Assembly (NCBI GenBank): GCA_025716815.1 | Contig: JAIXMN010000003.1 | Location: forward strand, 620,001 to 684,000 | DNA length: 64,000 nucleotides | Direction: 5' to 3' | DNA from: Dichotomocladium elegans | Lineage: Eukaryota > Mucoromycota > Mucoromycetes > Mucorales > Lichtheimiaceae | Shown here: piece after piece, positions 9,198-23,029 of the stretch | Layout: every line of letters begins with the position of its first letter | How positions within the stretch are numbered: the stretch's first letter is position 1 | The notes under the pieces: model-generated | Told to the model about the DNA's origin: nothing | Databases searched by the model: none | The model's input: only the letters and a program-made list of their open reading frames with translations | Program-made: the position numbers and the translations under genes

Positions 9198-11411
9198 TCA
9201 TCGCTGTTGGCGACCTCGCCCTGGTCCTTTTCGTCTCACCCTTCGCTCGCCGGGCTCTGGTGATCTAGCCATTCTTGCTAGACGCCTGTCACCACCGGCA
9301 GGTGCTCGCCGAAACCTTTCCGGGACCATGCCATCGGCACGAAAACCCCTGAGAATATGTATCATATTCAGGCATGCCGCCATACCACGGTTCCACAATC
9401 GCTGTCGAGGAGCGCCTTCTGCCATGCCTGCTGTACAGTTTTGATTTGAGCATCTGCACAGAATAAGCGACATTAGATTATCATTATTGCTTCAAACTCT
9501 TCCGCGAATAAGGGCTTCAGACCGTAGCGGGCCATGACAGATAACGTTTGGATTCTCGGCTCTTCGATAGGGGCGTGGATTGGGTACCCTCCGGAACGTA
9601 GTAAGGCTCTCGGTGTCGCACGCGGGGGGCAACACTGCTGGTCTTGAACTCGTCAATCAAGTATACATCAAAGCGACATTCTCCTTGCTTGAGAAGTCGT
9701 CGGAATCCAACACCGCGGATAGGCTCGTGGTATCGAGTGTTCGGGGCAGACCAATTACCCATCACAAATACCGCGTGGGGGCCAAACTTGTTGATCAGAC
9801 CGCCCCTCAGCTTTTCATCTGCTCGTTGTTTGTTGATGTACGACGACAGACGGAGCTTTCGGAAAAGAGGTTGGGGATCGGCATTATGCGTGGCGGTATT
9901 CGCATACAAGTCCTCGAGAACTTGGGATACATGGGACCGGACAAGCAGGAAGCGGTCATAATCAGCACGATCCAAGCTGCGGGAATGCTCGCCAGCCCTG
10001 CGTGCCTCGGCATGCCCGTCTTCAGGTTCCGCATTCTTGAGCCTCTGCAACAACCTGCAGTACTTCTTGGCCTTGCGGACCTTGTCCTGATGAGTCTTGG
10101 TGTATCGGAACGTCAGACGGGCACCTCGCTCCGGCCTGGAATTCTCTGAGACGCAGAAAAGGAGGTCCCTCCTCCCAGGGTCGACGGTGACGCACCTACA
10201 GCAATTTTCTGGTGTTCTTGTGGTGTCAGCATGCTGGCATAATTGGTCTCCTCCCCGACTCCTCGGTATTTTGCTCCGTATGATGGTCGTTGATTGTTCG
10301 TCCTCTTGAAAACAGTGACACCTACTTCACCTGTATGGATTGTTCCATGGAACTCGATCGTTCCGCCTTCTTGGGGTCTTAAAGCACGAGAGTTGAGGTC
10401 CACGACCTCTCCTCACAAAGTCAACTTCTGGCTGATGTCGTGTCTTGGCCTCTTTAGGATATGCTGGGCAGGAATCGTGGTGTCGATCTGCATATAGCAA
10501 GGGGCCCAGGATCGGCGAAGATCATTACGTTAGAAAACATAGGCAAGCTCTATGAGCAGCCGGAGGTGGTTGGCTGAACGCGCCTTGGCGTCGTAGTAGA
10601 TGCTTTGTCGTTGGAACTGGTACCCTTGGAGATAAGCATCCAAGACTGGTTGGATCTGATTACACGCTTGCCTGAGGAAAGCGGGTTCCGCCGGACTGTC
10701 ATCCCTCCGCGAAACTCGGCGGGCAACGGCGAGTTTGAGGCCTGTGGCATGGCGAGTGATGGTGTCGTAAATATCCTGGCGGATTTGCTTCTCGGTCCAA
10801 CTGAGCGCGTCCAGTTCAAGTCTCCTCGCCGCTTTCCGCTCTCGATTGTTCAGGAGAGCATTCACCGCGCGCCAAAGATGTTGCCCGAATCGCATGTTGA
10901 TATTGTTGCAGTATGTAACAAACATCTTCTTACCTTCGAACGCAGAGCATTGCTGGGAATTCTTGAGCTTTGGCCGTTGGTTCTGCGTGGCTTCCAGGTA
11001 ATCTCCAAAAACTCGCCAATCAGAGCTCGGCACTCGTCGGAAAATCCCCGGTTTGAACGAATTCGCTTGTCGAGCATGGAGAGCCACACCTCCCCTTCCG
11101 TGCAGGAACTGTTGGAGGTTCAAGTCCGGTTCGCGTTCGCGCTTCCGTAGGAAGATGTACTTGGCGAAGCTGTACGCATGGATTGTTGTCGCATGGACAA
11201 CAGCGGCCAAGTCCATCAACGGTTGGCGGTAGGGAGGGTTCCAGCGGATGCCTCGTATGGTGGTCTTGACACCTAACATACAGTCAGGGGGGCTGAAGTT
11301 GGGTTGGGCAGGGTTTACGGCCCTCCTCCCGGTGGGGTCGACAGGTTGTTCCATGTCTTCACCAGTAGAGGGCTGTGGTATTATCTCTGTAGCACAATAT
11401 CTTCTAGTCAT
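9198..11411 (-). pseudogene. Decayed Fanzor (eukaryotic TnpB-like RuvC nuclease)
   Basis: Fanzor proteins are transposon-borne, RNA-guided DNA nucleases related to IS605/IS607 TnpB. Three broken pieces of one protein lie in order on the minus strand. The N-terminal half (11411-10530) includes GVKTTIRGIRWNPPYRQPLM and CNNINMRFGQHLWRAVNALL. A middle piece (10403-10053) carries the RuvC-I block VTVDPGRRDLLFCVSEN near 10190-10140. A C-terminal piece (10053-9198) has FVMGNWSAPNTRYHEPIRGV, VYLIDEFKTSS, a remnant zinc ribbon CRCSNQNC and RuvC-III LWNRGMAACLNM. Damage: frame breaks near 10,530, a stop near 10,425, loss of the first zinc-ribbon cysteines with a frame break near 9,520, and Asp to Gly in RuvC-III (NRG for NRD). 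The frame change near 10,200 follows a CTGTAG acceptor and may be a true intron; another acceptor precedes GVKTT at about 11,272. The region is G+C-richer than its surroundings. Confidence 0.85.
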
Positions 11412-12098
11412 GTCTTATTCCAGAAGCCTTACCGTCTAGTGTCGGAATGTGCTCTTGTGTTCTTCGCCTTGGGTTGTATGAGTTGTGTAAGGTGAGAGAG
11501 ATGTGTGATACGAGTGTGTTGTAACGGGTTTAGAATACGCAAGTGGTAAAGAAAAGGTTTGGTCGAACGTCATTATTTTATAGTAAATCAAGGTCCCCGT
11601 TCCAACACTGCGTGTATGGGGTACTAGTACAGGTATGGAGCTTGATTCGAAAACAGCAGCATCGGTGCGGCTGGCGATTTTCATATGCGTCATGACTGGT
11701 CGCTCGACGAGCGACATGATGGAGACGAACTTATCTGAGCATTTTGCCAATTCGTGCTATATGGGGTGCTTTTGAAGCATATGGCGGGCCACTTGTCTTC
11801 CACGCTCCCACCCCACCCCGTGCTGCCGCAGAAAAAAATGTATATCGCTCCAAAAACCATCGCAGTCGACCCCTGATTGTATAGTAGTCATGATAACTAC
11901 TCTAACTGTTCTCGCAATAGCAGCATGAGCTTCTATATTAGAAATACAGATGTAAAGATAATGTATATTTCGTAAACGTACCAGTGCGTACACCTGGCTC
12001 TCGTTTAAGCGCTCGTATTAATTGTCTTTTTATTTAGTAGAAATGAGTAGAGTGCCTTTCCCTCCCACCGCTCTCCGCGGGGCTGTTCGGACTCCAGA
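11412..12098. other. Region between Fanzor relic and hexokinase, no clear gene
   Basis: A minus-strand open frame at 11,436-11,750 (starting MAKCSDKFVSIMSLVERP) could be the 5' part of the Fanzor transcript or chance; I do not recognise it. The remainder is A+T-rich and holds the presumed 3' end of the hexokinase transcript near 12,000-12,098. Confidence 0.4.
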
Positions 12099-13962
12099 TT
12101 AAGCAATCCCATTTCGCTCTCTTGCTTCTTGCTGAGCTGCTTTGTGGGCGATCATGGCTACGATGGCAGCACCGAGACCTGATCCGTCGCGAGCTAGAGA
12201 AAGTATGACTTTGCTCTCGATCGCGGGCCCATAAAGCTCGGTCAGAGCCTCCATCATTGTCATTTCGAATCCCGGGTAATGCTCGTACAGTGAGCCGTCA
12301 ATGGCGATGGTGCATCCTGTTTCCAGCAGATTGCAAAGTTTGAGGACAGCAGCCAGGCCACAAGCCGAGAGGCGTGCAGCACGCCGTCCGACGAGCTCGA
12401 TGATGCGCTTCACAGCGCGGCGATCGCTGAGCGTGGTGCCAGGTACACTGAGAACGTCCTCGAGAATGTGTCTTGTCTCAGCCAAATCGGTGGTGTCGTC
12501 GGCCTGGATGGTGGACATGTAGGAGGTTTCAAAGGAGTATTGGCCGTTGAGGGCTGATGAGGAGCGGCCAGCGAATAGGAGCTGGCGGTCAATATAGTGG
12601 ATTATGCAATTGCGGGCGATTTCACCGAGGTACATGCCCGAGATCATCTTCTCAAAGGTCTGTTGGCGCGGGTTGATGGATTCTCGGTCGACCTTGCAGT
12701 CATAGGTGGTTAAGGGCAGAACAATGCGCTCGTTGTCAAAGGCGCCCCATTCGGTGTTAATCACCATGTGGTCAAAGGCAGTCTTGCCTCCCTTCCATTT
12801 GGGAATGTGGTCAAGGTCCTCGTAGTAGCCTTATTAAATGACCGCACATAATGCATTAGATCCCCCTTTTAAGCCTTCGATCGACGTATGGGACAAAAAG
12901 GTAGCAGGGGAGGGGGGAGGGTTTCTTACATGCGTTGGTCCCAGTTCCCAGGATGACCCCAATTGCAGTTTCTGGCTGGCGATAACCAAGGGCCATCAAC
13001 GTACCGACAGTATCATTTACGATCTTGTGGGGGAGAGCGGTTTCCAAACGTTAATCGAATGTTTGTGTAGCCCATTTGGGAATGTTCTCCTACCGCGGCA
13101 ATATTCACTGGTACATTCTTACGTAACAGCGAGTCTTGTAACATGACAACGACGTCCCTATCCACGGCGTTCTTGCACGAGAATCCTTTGGTCCATTGCT
13201 TGAGTACACCACGGTTGATGCTTGTCTGGCTGACGGGGAATGAGAACGTGAATCCGAGCTGGAACGTTGTCCTTTCAGGCGCCAACATCGGAACTTGATG
13301 ATCCATCTCCTTTGTAATAAAGGTATCGAGGCAGTCGGCAATGAAGTCGCAAAGATCGCGCATCTCTCCAGACTTTATGGCTTCTGGGACCTTATACTTT
13401 TGCTGGTGAAGAGAAAAGTCTCGATTGCCCTTTAGGTTGACTTCGCAGACTCTCAGGAATGTGCCACCCAAATCAAGAGCGAGATATCTGCCTGTTTCTT
13501 GGCCAGTCGGTCGACCACTTACAAATGTCGGAATCATCGCCACTGCGGGAGGTAGGTGGTGACGGGCAGGCAGGTACCAGAGAGGACTTAATATAGAAAC
13601 CACAAATTGTTTTTGTGCGTATGTCGACAGCAAGTCTCCTTGCATTCCATACCTGTTTCCCCATCGTTCATGAGTCCCTTTTGCATTTCAGATACAAATC
13701 GGTCAATGATATGTCGCATTTTCTCGGTTGATACGGTAAATGCGCTCAGGACCTCTTCAACAATCTCATCGACAGGGTCACGTATAGCTGCCAATTTCTT
13801 TGTCTTGTCCGTTTCTGCCAGCCGGTCGGTGAGGCAGGCATTCAAAGTGGATGTTACCGGTGGTTGTTGTTTCGCTGTTGTCGGCGACGTGGATGGGTCA
13901 GACCCAGGCGGTTTGCTACTACAAAGGAAGCATTGCATTATGGAACGGACTAGAGAAGACAT
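12099..13962 (-). CDS. Hexokinase with altered phosphate-1 motif
   Basis: ATP-dependent phosphorylation of hexoses at C6, the entry step of glycolysis, in the cytosol. Exons on the minus strand: 13962-13653, 13542-13094, 13023-12930 and 12829-12099; the product is 527 aa. Motifs: LALDLGGTFLRVCEV (124-138), sugar-binding FSFPVSQTSINRGVLKQWTKGF region (about 190-212), catalytic Asp257 in IVNDTVGTLMALGYR, VILGTGTNACYYED, INTEWGAFD, and IDGSLYEHYPGF near the C-terminus. The phosphate-1 motif reads GGTFLRV; most hexokinases have GGTNLRV or GGTNFRV, so the conserved Asn is Phe132 here. The N-terminus has about 60 extra residues rich in Ser/Pro/Thr, with several cysteines at the very start. A downstream Met at position 9 is an alternative start. 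The altered motif leaves open a regulatory or weakly active hexokinase paralogue. Confidence 0.94.
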
Positions 13963-15341
13963 TCCTGTATGGTTTCTTCGTATCTGGGTTGGTTAAAGAA
14001 TGGAAAGGCAAAAAAGGAAAGGAAAGGAAAGGAAATGGGGGAAGTAGAGGGATGTGTTTGCGCGCGCACGCGTGTGTGTCTCCGGGTGTTGGTTGGAAAC
14101 TGGTAGACGCGGCATGTTGAATAAACGGTATCTGTTCCTGGCTGTTCCCTAGGAAAGGGATCCTTCCTCCTACTAAAAATAGGTTCAAGAGAAAACAGGC
14201 GTATCTGGGATACGTACCAGCCTTCAGTCGACCCGGAATTGGAGTGAAATCTTTGTCCCATGGATCGATTTCCCGCATCCTTCCAAGCGCACCAGTCGTT
14301 GATGGGAAAGTCTGTGTTTACCCGCCCCACGCATATACATCATTTTCCTTGTGTTACTATGACCATCCCCACGGGTGCTCTTTCCCACTGCAAGCGTACA
14401 TTGATCTATCATTCACGTGCTTGGTACGCTAAAAGAAAAAGAAAAGAACTCGACAAATATTCTCTTTGCGCGAATCCCGCCGTGATACGCTGATAAAAAC
14501 AGCTTAGGCAATCGGTCCAACGCCCGCCTACGTAGTAAATAAGGACAACTAACTTTATTACTAGTCCTTTGATTAGTATGCCATTGTAGCCAGAAACGGA
14601 AGCAATTTTCCGGACTACAAGGACCTCTGGCTATGAAGCAACAGAATGGGCCATTACGTTTGTGAATCCATGTTCTCCAAAGACCGTGGATCGATGTTAC
14701 TGTACTGCGAATAGAGAGATAGTGGTCACCGGACGGATTATATAAGCCAGCTTACGATTTTGGAGTCCCTTTATCCTACGTGTCATGTGACAAACCATGA
14801 TTAAAGTATTGCACGTAGAAGGACTACTCCATTCAAAACTGGATGATGCGCGTACATAGGAAAAAAGGCAAGATCTGAGGTAGACGCACCAGAGAAGAAG
14901 CAGTGGTCCTACTTCACACTGCTGTTGTCAACTCAGGAGAGGGTGGCATGTTGATGTTCACAGATCACGTGACCCTTCTCCGGTTGCTATGGTTGTGCTA
15001 GTCCAGACGGTTGGCTTCTATACTATCATTAATTCCGGTTACTTAAGTCGTTACCGAGCTTCGTCTCATTTGCAATGAGATAGAGACGCTGGTTCGCGCA
15101 TAAGCCGAATGATTTTCAGGATCCTTTACGGCATGTTTATGACGCAAGAAGCTCCTTCGCTAAGGCGGAGCTGAATTCCAGCTCAGTAAAAATTGTCTCA
15201 TCGCAAAGAGAGAGAAGCCGCTCTTTCTCTATTCCACTACGGATCGCTTTCCTTCATACCTTTGCCTTTTCATTTATCTTCTTAATTGCATACCTCAAGC
15301 ATTGAGGAGTACCAAGGAGCTCGAACATAACAAGAGCAGCA
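13963..15341. other. Divergent intergenic region between hexokinase and SUV420 gene
   Basis: A short GGAAA-type repeat lies at about 14,005-14,035. Alternating CG/CA sequence follows at 14,055-14,085. No supported gene or RNA was seen. Short open frames at 13,919-14,330 are low-complexity shadows. The stretch serves as the presumed promoter region for both flanking genes. The pyrimidine-rich leader at 15,220-15,300 precedes the methyltransferase start. Confidence 0.5.
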
Positions 15342-17646
15342 ATGGACTTTGCTGATTTGTCAAAATACGATGATCTCTGCAGCGACATTTTTCTTGACGC
15401 CATGTATTTATGGTTCAAGACGACGAAAATGAACGCAGACCATCGTGAACCCCGCGTGCCGAGACAGAAGGTTCTCGAGATAATTCAACACAGTATTTTG
15501 GAAGAGAGGAAACCGAATGTTGCAGCAATGGAGCTCCTACAGTAAGTACTGGGTTCGCTCTTTATTGTTTGTCGGGGCTGTTCTCGGCCCGGTTCCCTTC
15601 AGCGTCTTCTGTTTCCTCTCTGTCTGTCCTACAAGGAAGATGCGGAGATTGCTTCGGGGGCGGGGAGACGTTGGCTTTTGATGATAAAAGTTAATTAAAG
15701 GATCGTTTGCGTTTGATAGACTGGATTATTTCAAGCACTATGTAGTATCCAAATCGGCCAAGGAACAACAAGACCTCATACAACATATGAAACGATACCT
15801 TGCTATGTAAGCAGCATCATCATCTTGTCGACCTCTCTCGCTTCGTCACTCACTTCGGAATATCCTGCTGCCTGATGGTTGTCGGCGATTAGGTATTTGC
15901 CAAACGCAGGTTTTGAAATAAGCGACACACGACGATACAAAGACCATGGACGGAGAGTAGAGGCATGTCTGGTGGCAACCAAGGATTGGCACGTCGGTGA
16001 CGAAATAAGGGCATGCACAGGAATGATCGCCAACCTTGATCCAATGGAAGACGCGGAGTTAAGACAAGGAAAGAGAGACTTTAGCGTCATGTGGTCTCAA
16101 AGAAAGGGCTGTTCTTGCCTCTTTCTGGGTCCTGCGCGTTTTGTCAATGTAAGGCATCATATATTTTTGTTCCCAGATAGGAATGCTAAACGGGGCCTTC
16201 TTCAGCACGACTGTAATTCAAATTGCAAGGTGGGCGTGGAGCTGTTTCGTTATGAGAGATTATGAGCCCAAACTCATTTTTCGCCGTTGTCGGACCAGTT
16301 CATCTCTTCAGGACAGAATGCCGTAACGTTCAAAGTGGTCAGAGAGATTAAATGTGGCGAGGAGCTGACTGCCTTTTACGGCAGTCACTATTTCGGCGAG
16401 AATAATGTTGAATGCCGATGCGCGACATGTGAGACGTAAGTGGCTCTATTTGTCCTGGGTGTCCTTGTTGGAGCGCAACGTCTGACAAAAGGGAAGAAAT
16501 GGAGAGGGATATTTTGCAAAGAAGTTCGATACACCCCAGTCAACCGCGCCATGCGATGGCAGACGACGAAGTTCACGAAAGCGGCGCATGATCAGTTATG
16601 ATGGTAATCAGGGTACGCTTCAAGAGCTTTAGGAGAATGAGTACGACTCACATGGGACGATAGATTATGTCATAAATGAATCTCCACGTGTGAAGCGAGC
16701 GAATACAAATAAGGAGCCGAGTCCACCGAAAGAGCGACGAAATTCAAGTGTGATGAGCATTGATTTTATATGCGGAAATGAGTCAGTTGCAGAGGTGAAG
16801 CCAGCAAACCCGGTGGATATCCTCTGCAATGTGGCTGTCGATGCAGACTACATGGATGAGAGTACTTCAAAGACAGTGCCAATGACGTTAGATCACAAGG
16901 ATCCAAACACTATGTCCTCGCCTCTTTGTTCTTCAAGCATGTCCTCCATGAGCGAAGACGGATTGAGTGACTCGAAAGCCGACTCGGGAGTCGAATTATC
17001 ACCCAGACAGTGGAAGGACGACGAATCAATGAATAATGATACATCGGACGGTCTGGTTGACTATCAACCCGGCTTAACGACCGTTGAAGCTACCACAATC
17101 CCCAGTATAGATTCAGCTAGTACACAGCAGCATACAAAGCCGAGAAAGGGTGAGAGCAACAAGAAGAACAGCAAGGACGATGATGAAGGCTTGCGCTGCG
17201 TAGCTTGCAATTGCGAACTTCGGAAGGAGGATATATCAGAACAAGTTGGTTGCGATACCATGATCGCGGCAGATCTTGTGACATGGACATGGACCCCGAG
17301 TGCGATATTCACTGACTGGCATCCGGAGCGATGTCCCCGCTGCGAACGCCATTATATTATCTTTCGCCAAGAATGGCCCCACAGGAAAATCAAAAAGAAG
17401 GAAGCTACCAAAATTATACCCGAGAAACTCTGTAGTGAGAAGCGCTCAAAGCCGCAGTTGCAGCCGCCATCCAAGAAGATCACTGCTACGTCGAAACCTA
17501 AGAAAGGACCGAAAGCACCGTCGCCAGGCAATAATCGCCTGGACAAGGCAACCGAAGAATACCTCTGTAGATTATTCTGTCGTGATGATATCCAAGATCC
17601 ACTGTCTGATTTTGAAGGCGACGAAGATGAGTTGTCTTTCATATAA
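15342..17646 (+). CDS. SUV420/SET9-type histone H4-K20 methyltransferase
   Basis: Nuclear SET-domain enzyme expected to methylate lysine 20 of histone H4. Exons: 15342-15541, 15720-15806, 15893-16148, 16206-16229, 16299-16435, 16497-16603 and 16664-17646; phases close to give 597 aa. The N-terminal helical region runs to about residue 95. The SET core follows: YLPNAGFEISDTRRYKDHGR, ARFVNHDCNSNCK (His182 onward), GEELTAFYGSHYFGENN, and the post-SET cysteines ECRCATCE. One exon is only 24 nt and encodes HDCNSNCK. Downstream is an acidic, Ser-rich linker, then a Cys cluster (LRCVACNCEL about 45 residues before ERCPRCERHYIIF), which may bind zinc, and a basic tail. The 16604-16663 intron was chosen for frame and a TACGACTCAC branch-like site; the nearer TTTAG acceptor gives a stop. 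Confidence 0.92.
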
Positions 17647-17810
17647 TCGTTGTATATATCGTTTTGCTTGATTCATCTTGTTCTTTAATTATCTTGTATT
17701 TACTGATTTAACTATTTATGGTTGTGATCCAATCTGCAATGTATAGTCCCCCTTACAAAAAAGTTCATTCATTCGTTGTCTTCTTCAGTTGTTCTGCCCA
17801 CTGCGAGAAA

Positions 17811-20555
<2,745 letters not shown>

Positions 20556-20870
20556 AAATTGTTTATTTCTTGACAAGTCTGCTTTTAATAAACTTGAAAC
20601 GCTCAAGAGCTTCATCTACAAAAAGTAGTTGTGCAATTGTTACCAGACCTATTACGTGAGCAAACACAAGTCTGTCTTGTGTGATCTCTGCCGCAGATTC
20701 GATTACAGTTAGCGTAAAGAAACCGAGACCAGCTAAGGAAAGGAAGATTGAAGGGTATGTAAGTTCAGGAACTGTAACAGGTCACTACATAAGTTTCTTT
20801 AAAAACAACTCTTAGTGAAATGAACAAGCATCCGTATATGAAAAGCCACTACATAGTGATGGATAATACA
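20556..20870 (+). mobile_element. Old Tc1/mariner transposase relic, different lineage
   Basis: Broken frames preserve FLDKSAFNKLET near 20,570 (the FLDESxF motif), SSGTVTGHYISFFKN near 20,765-20,810, and after a frame change MNKHPYMKSHYIVMDNT at 20,820-20,868. This matches the order of motifs in the other Tc1-like copies here, but divergence is much greater, so it is an older insertion or a separate subfamily. Dead. Confidence 0.6.
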
Positions 20871-20939
20871 CACATGCACACATGCACATGCTCATACACA
20901 TGAAAACATAAAGAAAAACATTTAGTATCGAGGATATAA

Positions 20940-21743
20940 ATCTGTGCATCTTCTGGTGCTGATCAAAAGCCTGCATGAGCTGGTGCATCTGAGCGATCGT
21001 CAGGAGCGGAATGCGGTATTTGCCCACGGGGATTGTGAAGAGAGGAGTGATGGTTTGGTTGTGTTTGTTCTACGTTTATTGACGTGTTGGTGTAATTTTA
21101 ATGTTACTATACAATAACGTAAGAACCTCCATGCGACCGTGGTATGCTCATGCTCGACCATGGTATGCTCAGATTCGACCGTGGTACGCGCCGGTTCGAG
21201 CATGATACGCTCCGGTTCGAGCATGACATGATAGTTCACCAAGATCAGATCATCTGACTGAGTGTACAAGCTAGAAAAGTTGCTGGCGCACGTCTTTTCC
21301 CTTCATACCCATAATGCCCAATATCACGCGCGAACGTGCAGCGGAGCCAACGTATCGATCGCCGAAAAAAAGAGTTTTTCGAGTCAGGTTTGCAGTTCGA
21401 ATGACCTCCTGAACGGATTCGTTGCCGAATTGCGAAATCACGACCGCAGTACGGGATTTTCGAAAAGAACGTTTCTATTATGGAATAGCTTTCGACGAGA
21501 GGTTGTGAATATTTCGTTCCTTGAAGAACACTTGGTTTCGGCAAAGTTAAATCGAATGGCACCTGAATCATTTTCTGTGGGGTCTCCACCTATCACACAT
21601 GCTACATGCAAACATTTCGTCCCCAACTTGGGCATTCGTACAGGCGAATTGAGCATTCGAAAGGTTGGACAGATATTCGCATAGCCTCCATATTTATCGG
21701 AAAACGCTGAGCAGCTTGCATTCAAATCTTCTGACTGATCCAT
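20940..21743 (-). other. Unrecognised minus-strand coding-like segments
   Basis: Open stretches follow each other on the minus strand. One runs 21,743-21,438 (starting MDQSEDLNASCSAFSDKYGG), an overlapping frame runs 21,589-21,245, a heptad-repeat segment covers 21,269-21,000, and a piece reads GKYRIPLLTIAQMHQLMQAF near 21,027-20,940. They could be exons of one gene whose downstream end was lost to the adjacent transposon relic, but I could not join them with convincing splice sites. The family is not recognised. Confidence 0.25.
21130..21230 (-). repeat. 21-bp minisatellite encoding heptads
   Basis: About five degenerate copies of a 21-bp unit such as TTCGACCGTGGTATGCTCA/G. On the minus strand it reads as seven-residue repeats: LEPERIM, LEPARTT, VESEHTM, VEHEHTT. 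The 21-nt period keeps frame, and the residue pattern is typical of a short helical or low-complexity linker. Confidence 0.7.
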
Positions 21744-21771
21744 CTCTGTTGTTTAACCTTCTCGTCCTGCG

Positions 21772-21800
21772 ATGTAATGTGATGTGATGTGATATGATCT
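21772..21800. repeat. Short GATGT/GTGAT microsatellite
   Basis: A few tandem copies of a five-base unit (GTGAT, as in TGTGATGTGATGTGATATGA) in otherwise A+T-rich, gene-free sequence from 21,760 to 22,190. Confidence 0.6.
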
Positions 21801-22200
21801 CTCAACAAAAGGAAAATGTGTCACACATTTAAAAATGGACGAACAGCGCTGTTGTCTGCAAGAAGAAAACGGAAGGTGAGAGCACAGTTTAGCCGAAAGG
21901 AAAGCGCAAATTTATTAAATATTTGAGTGCTACATTGCGCTTTCTATCTATCAAAAAACAGAAAACAAAAAACGCTTTGTATCTTAACGCCTACAGCTGC
22001 TCGCTGAATTGCACTCAACGTAATCTGTACTGTCATACTCAACGGCACTGTGTATAAAGCAACAAAATTAACAAGTTCGGAGAGCGTGAGAGAGCGCGTA
22101 CGTAATGCACGTTATTGTAATTGCGCGCTGTTTGAGGAACTGAATATTTTTATATATTAGAAACATTTATCACTCTTTGCTCTCATCTCAACGGCTATGT

Positions 22201-22520
22201 TTACTTCTTGTATATTAGTAAGCGGTCTACGGCAGAAACATGAACCTTTCGTGGTTGCAAACGTTGCGATGCAACATTAGTTATGCATGTCTGGGATTCC
22301 TTCGAGCAAATCCCTTTCCCACCTGCTTGGCATAAATATCTTGTTCCAGCCATCGAAGTATATGCGCTCGACGTGTAATCTAATGACAGAAAGCCGCAGT
22401 CGTCGTTGAGGTCATTTACTTCTTTGAAACAGCTGCAAGGAGCAAACATACCAGTACAAAAAAAGCGGCCGCCGACGAAGTGGGAAGAAAGGCTATTGCT
22501 ACGCGTAATCTCAAGCGCAT
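22201..22520 (-). pseudogene. Small secreted cysteine-rich protein, frameshifted
   Basis: From ATG at 22520 the minus strand encodes a basic start MRLRLRVA and a hydrophobic core ending FFVLVCLLLAAV, a good signal peptide, but then stops within a few codons. In the next frame, overlapping the end of the hydrophobic core, an 82-codon frame continues to 22201 with several cysteines (PCSCFKE, DDCGF, YLCQAGGKGICSKESQTC). A single-base change at the junction would join a signal peptide to a cysteine-rich mature protein. The only GT-AG span there is about 19-24 nt, too short for an intron. I read it as a frameshifted small secreted protein, or a sequencing error. Confidence 0.35.
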
Positions 22521-22649
22521 ATTGACGAGTAATATAAATTGGTTATCAGTTAAGTCTGCGAGATGGCTATCAAAACATGAAAGCCGAGCTTCTGGGGAAA
22601 GCAAATGAGTGCTGGTAGAGCAAGTGAGCAGATTAGGAGCCACTATACA

Positions 22650-23029
22650 AGGACTGGTTATGAAATTCTAGCTCTGTATACAAATTGGCTGCGACGTTGC
22701 TTGTTGGATTCACCGCAGAGTTACAGCTCTTCTGGTCTGTGAGGAATGCGTCATCACATGGCTATTGTTGAGGATAAACATGGTGCGAAGGCGATATCCA
22801 TTATATGTATATATATATTCACCTACGATTTCTGATAAATCAGCAAGACGCATCGCCACTTCTGCGCGGGGAAGAAGCAATCGCTCTTTGTGTTACAAAT
22901 CCTAAAAAGTCACTCTTATGTGTGACACTCATCGGGCATCCCGCTTTTCCCCTTTCTGTTTGCCTAATCTGCTCTTCATACACACACGCACATACATATT
23001 CTCTCTTTTTATTTTTATTGCACCGCATA
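22650..23029. other. Upstream region of the PPP4R2 gene
   Basis: Contains ATATAT runs near 22,805 and a CA-rich and T-rich leader at 22,980-23,020 directly before the start codon. No separate gene seen. Confidence 0.5.

Noticed and set aside
9580..10149. 189-codon plus-strand ORF in the Fanzor region
   Set aside because: The minus-strand frames carry the RuvC motifs; the plus-strand frame is the shadow of G+C-rich coding DNA.
16632..16663. TTTAG acceptor at 16,632 in the SET gene
   Set aside because: It leaves the preceding exon out of phase or introduces a stop; the GATAG acceptor at 16,663 restores the frame.
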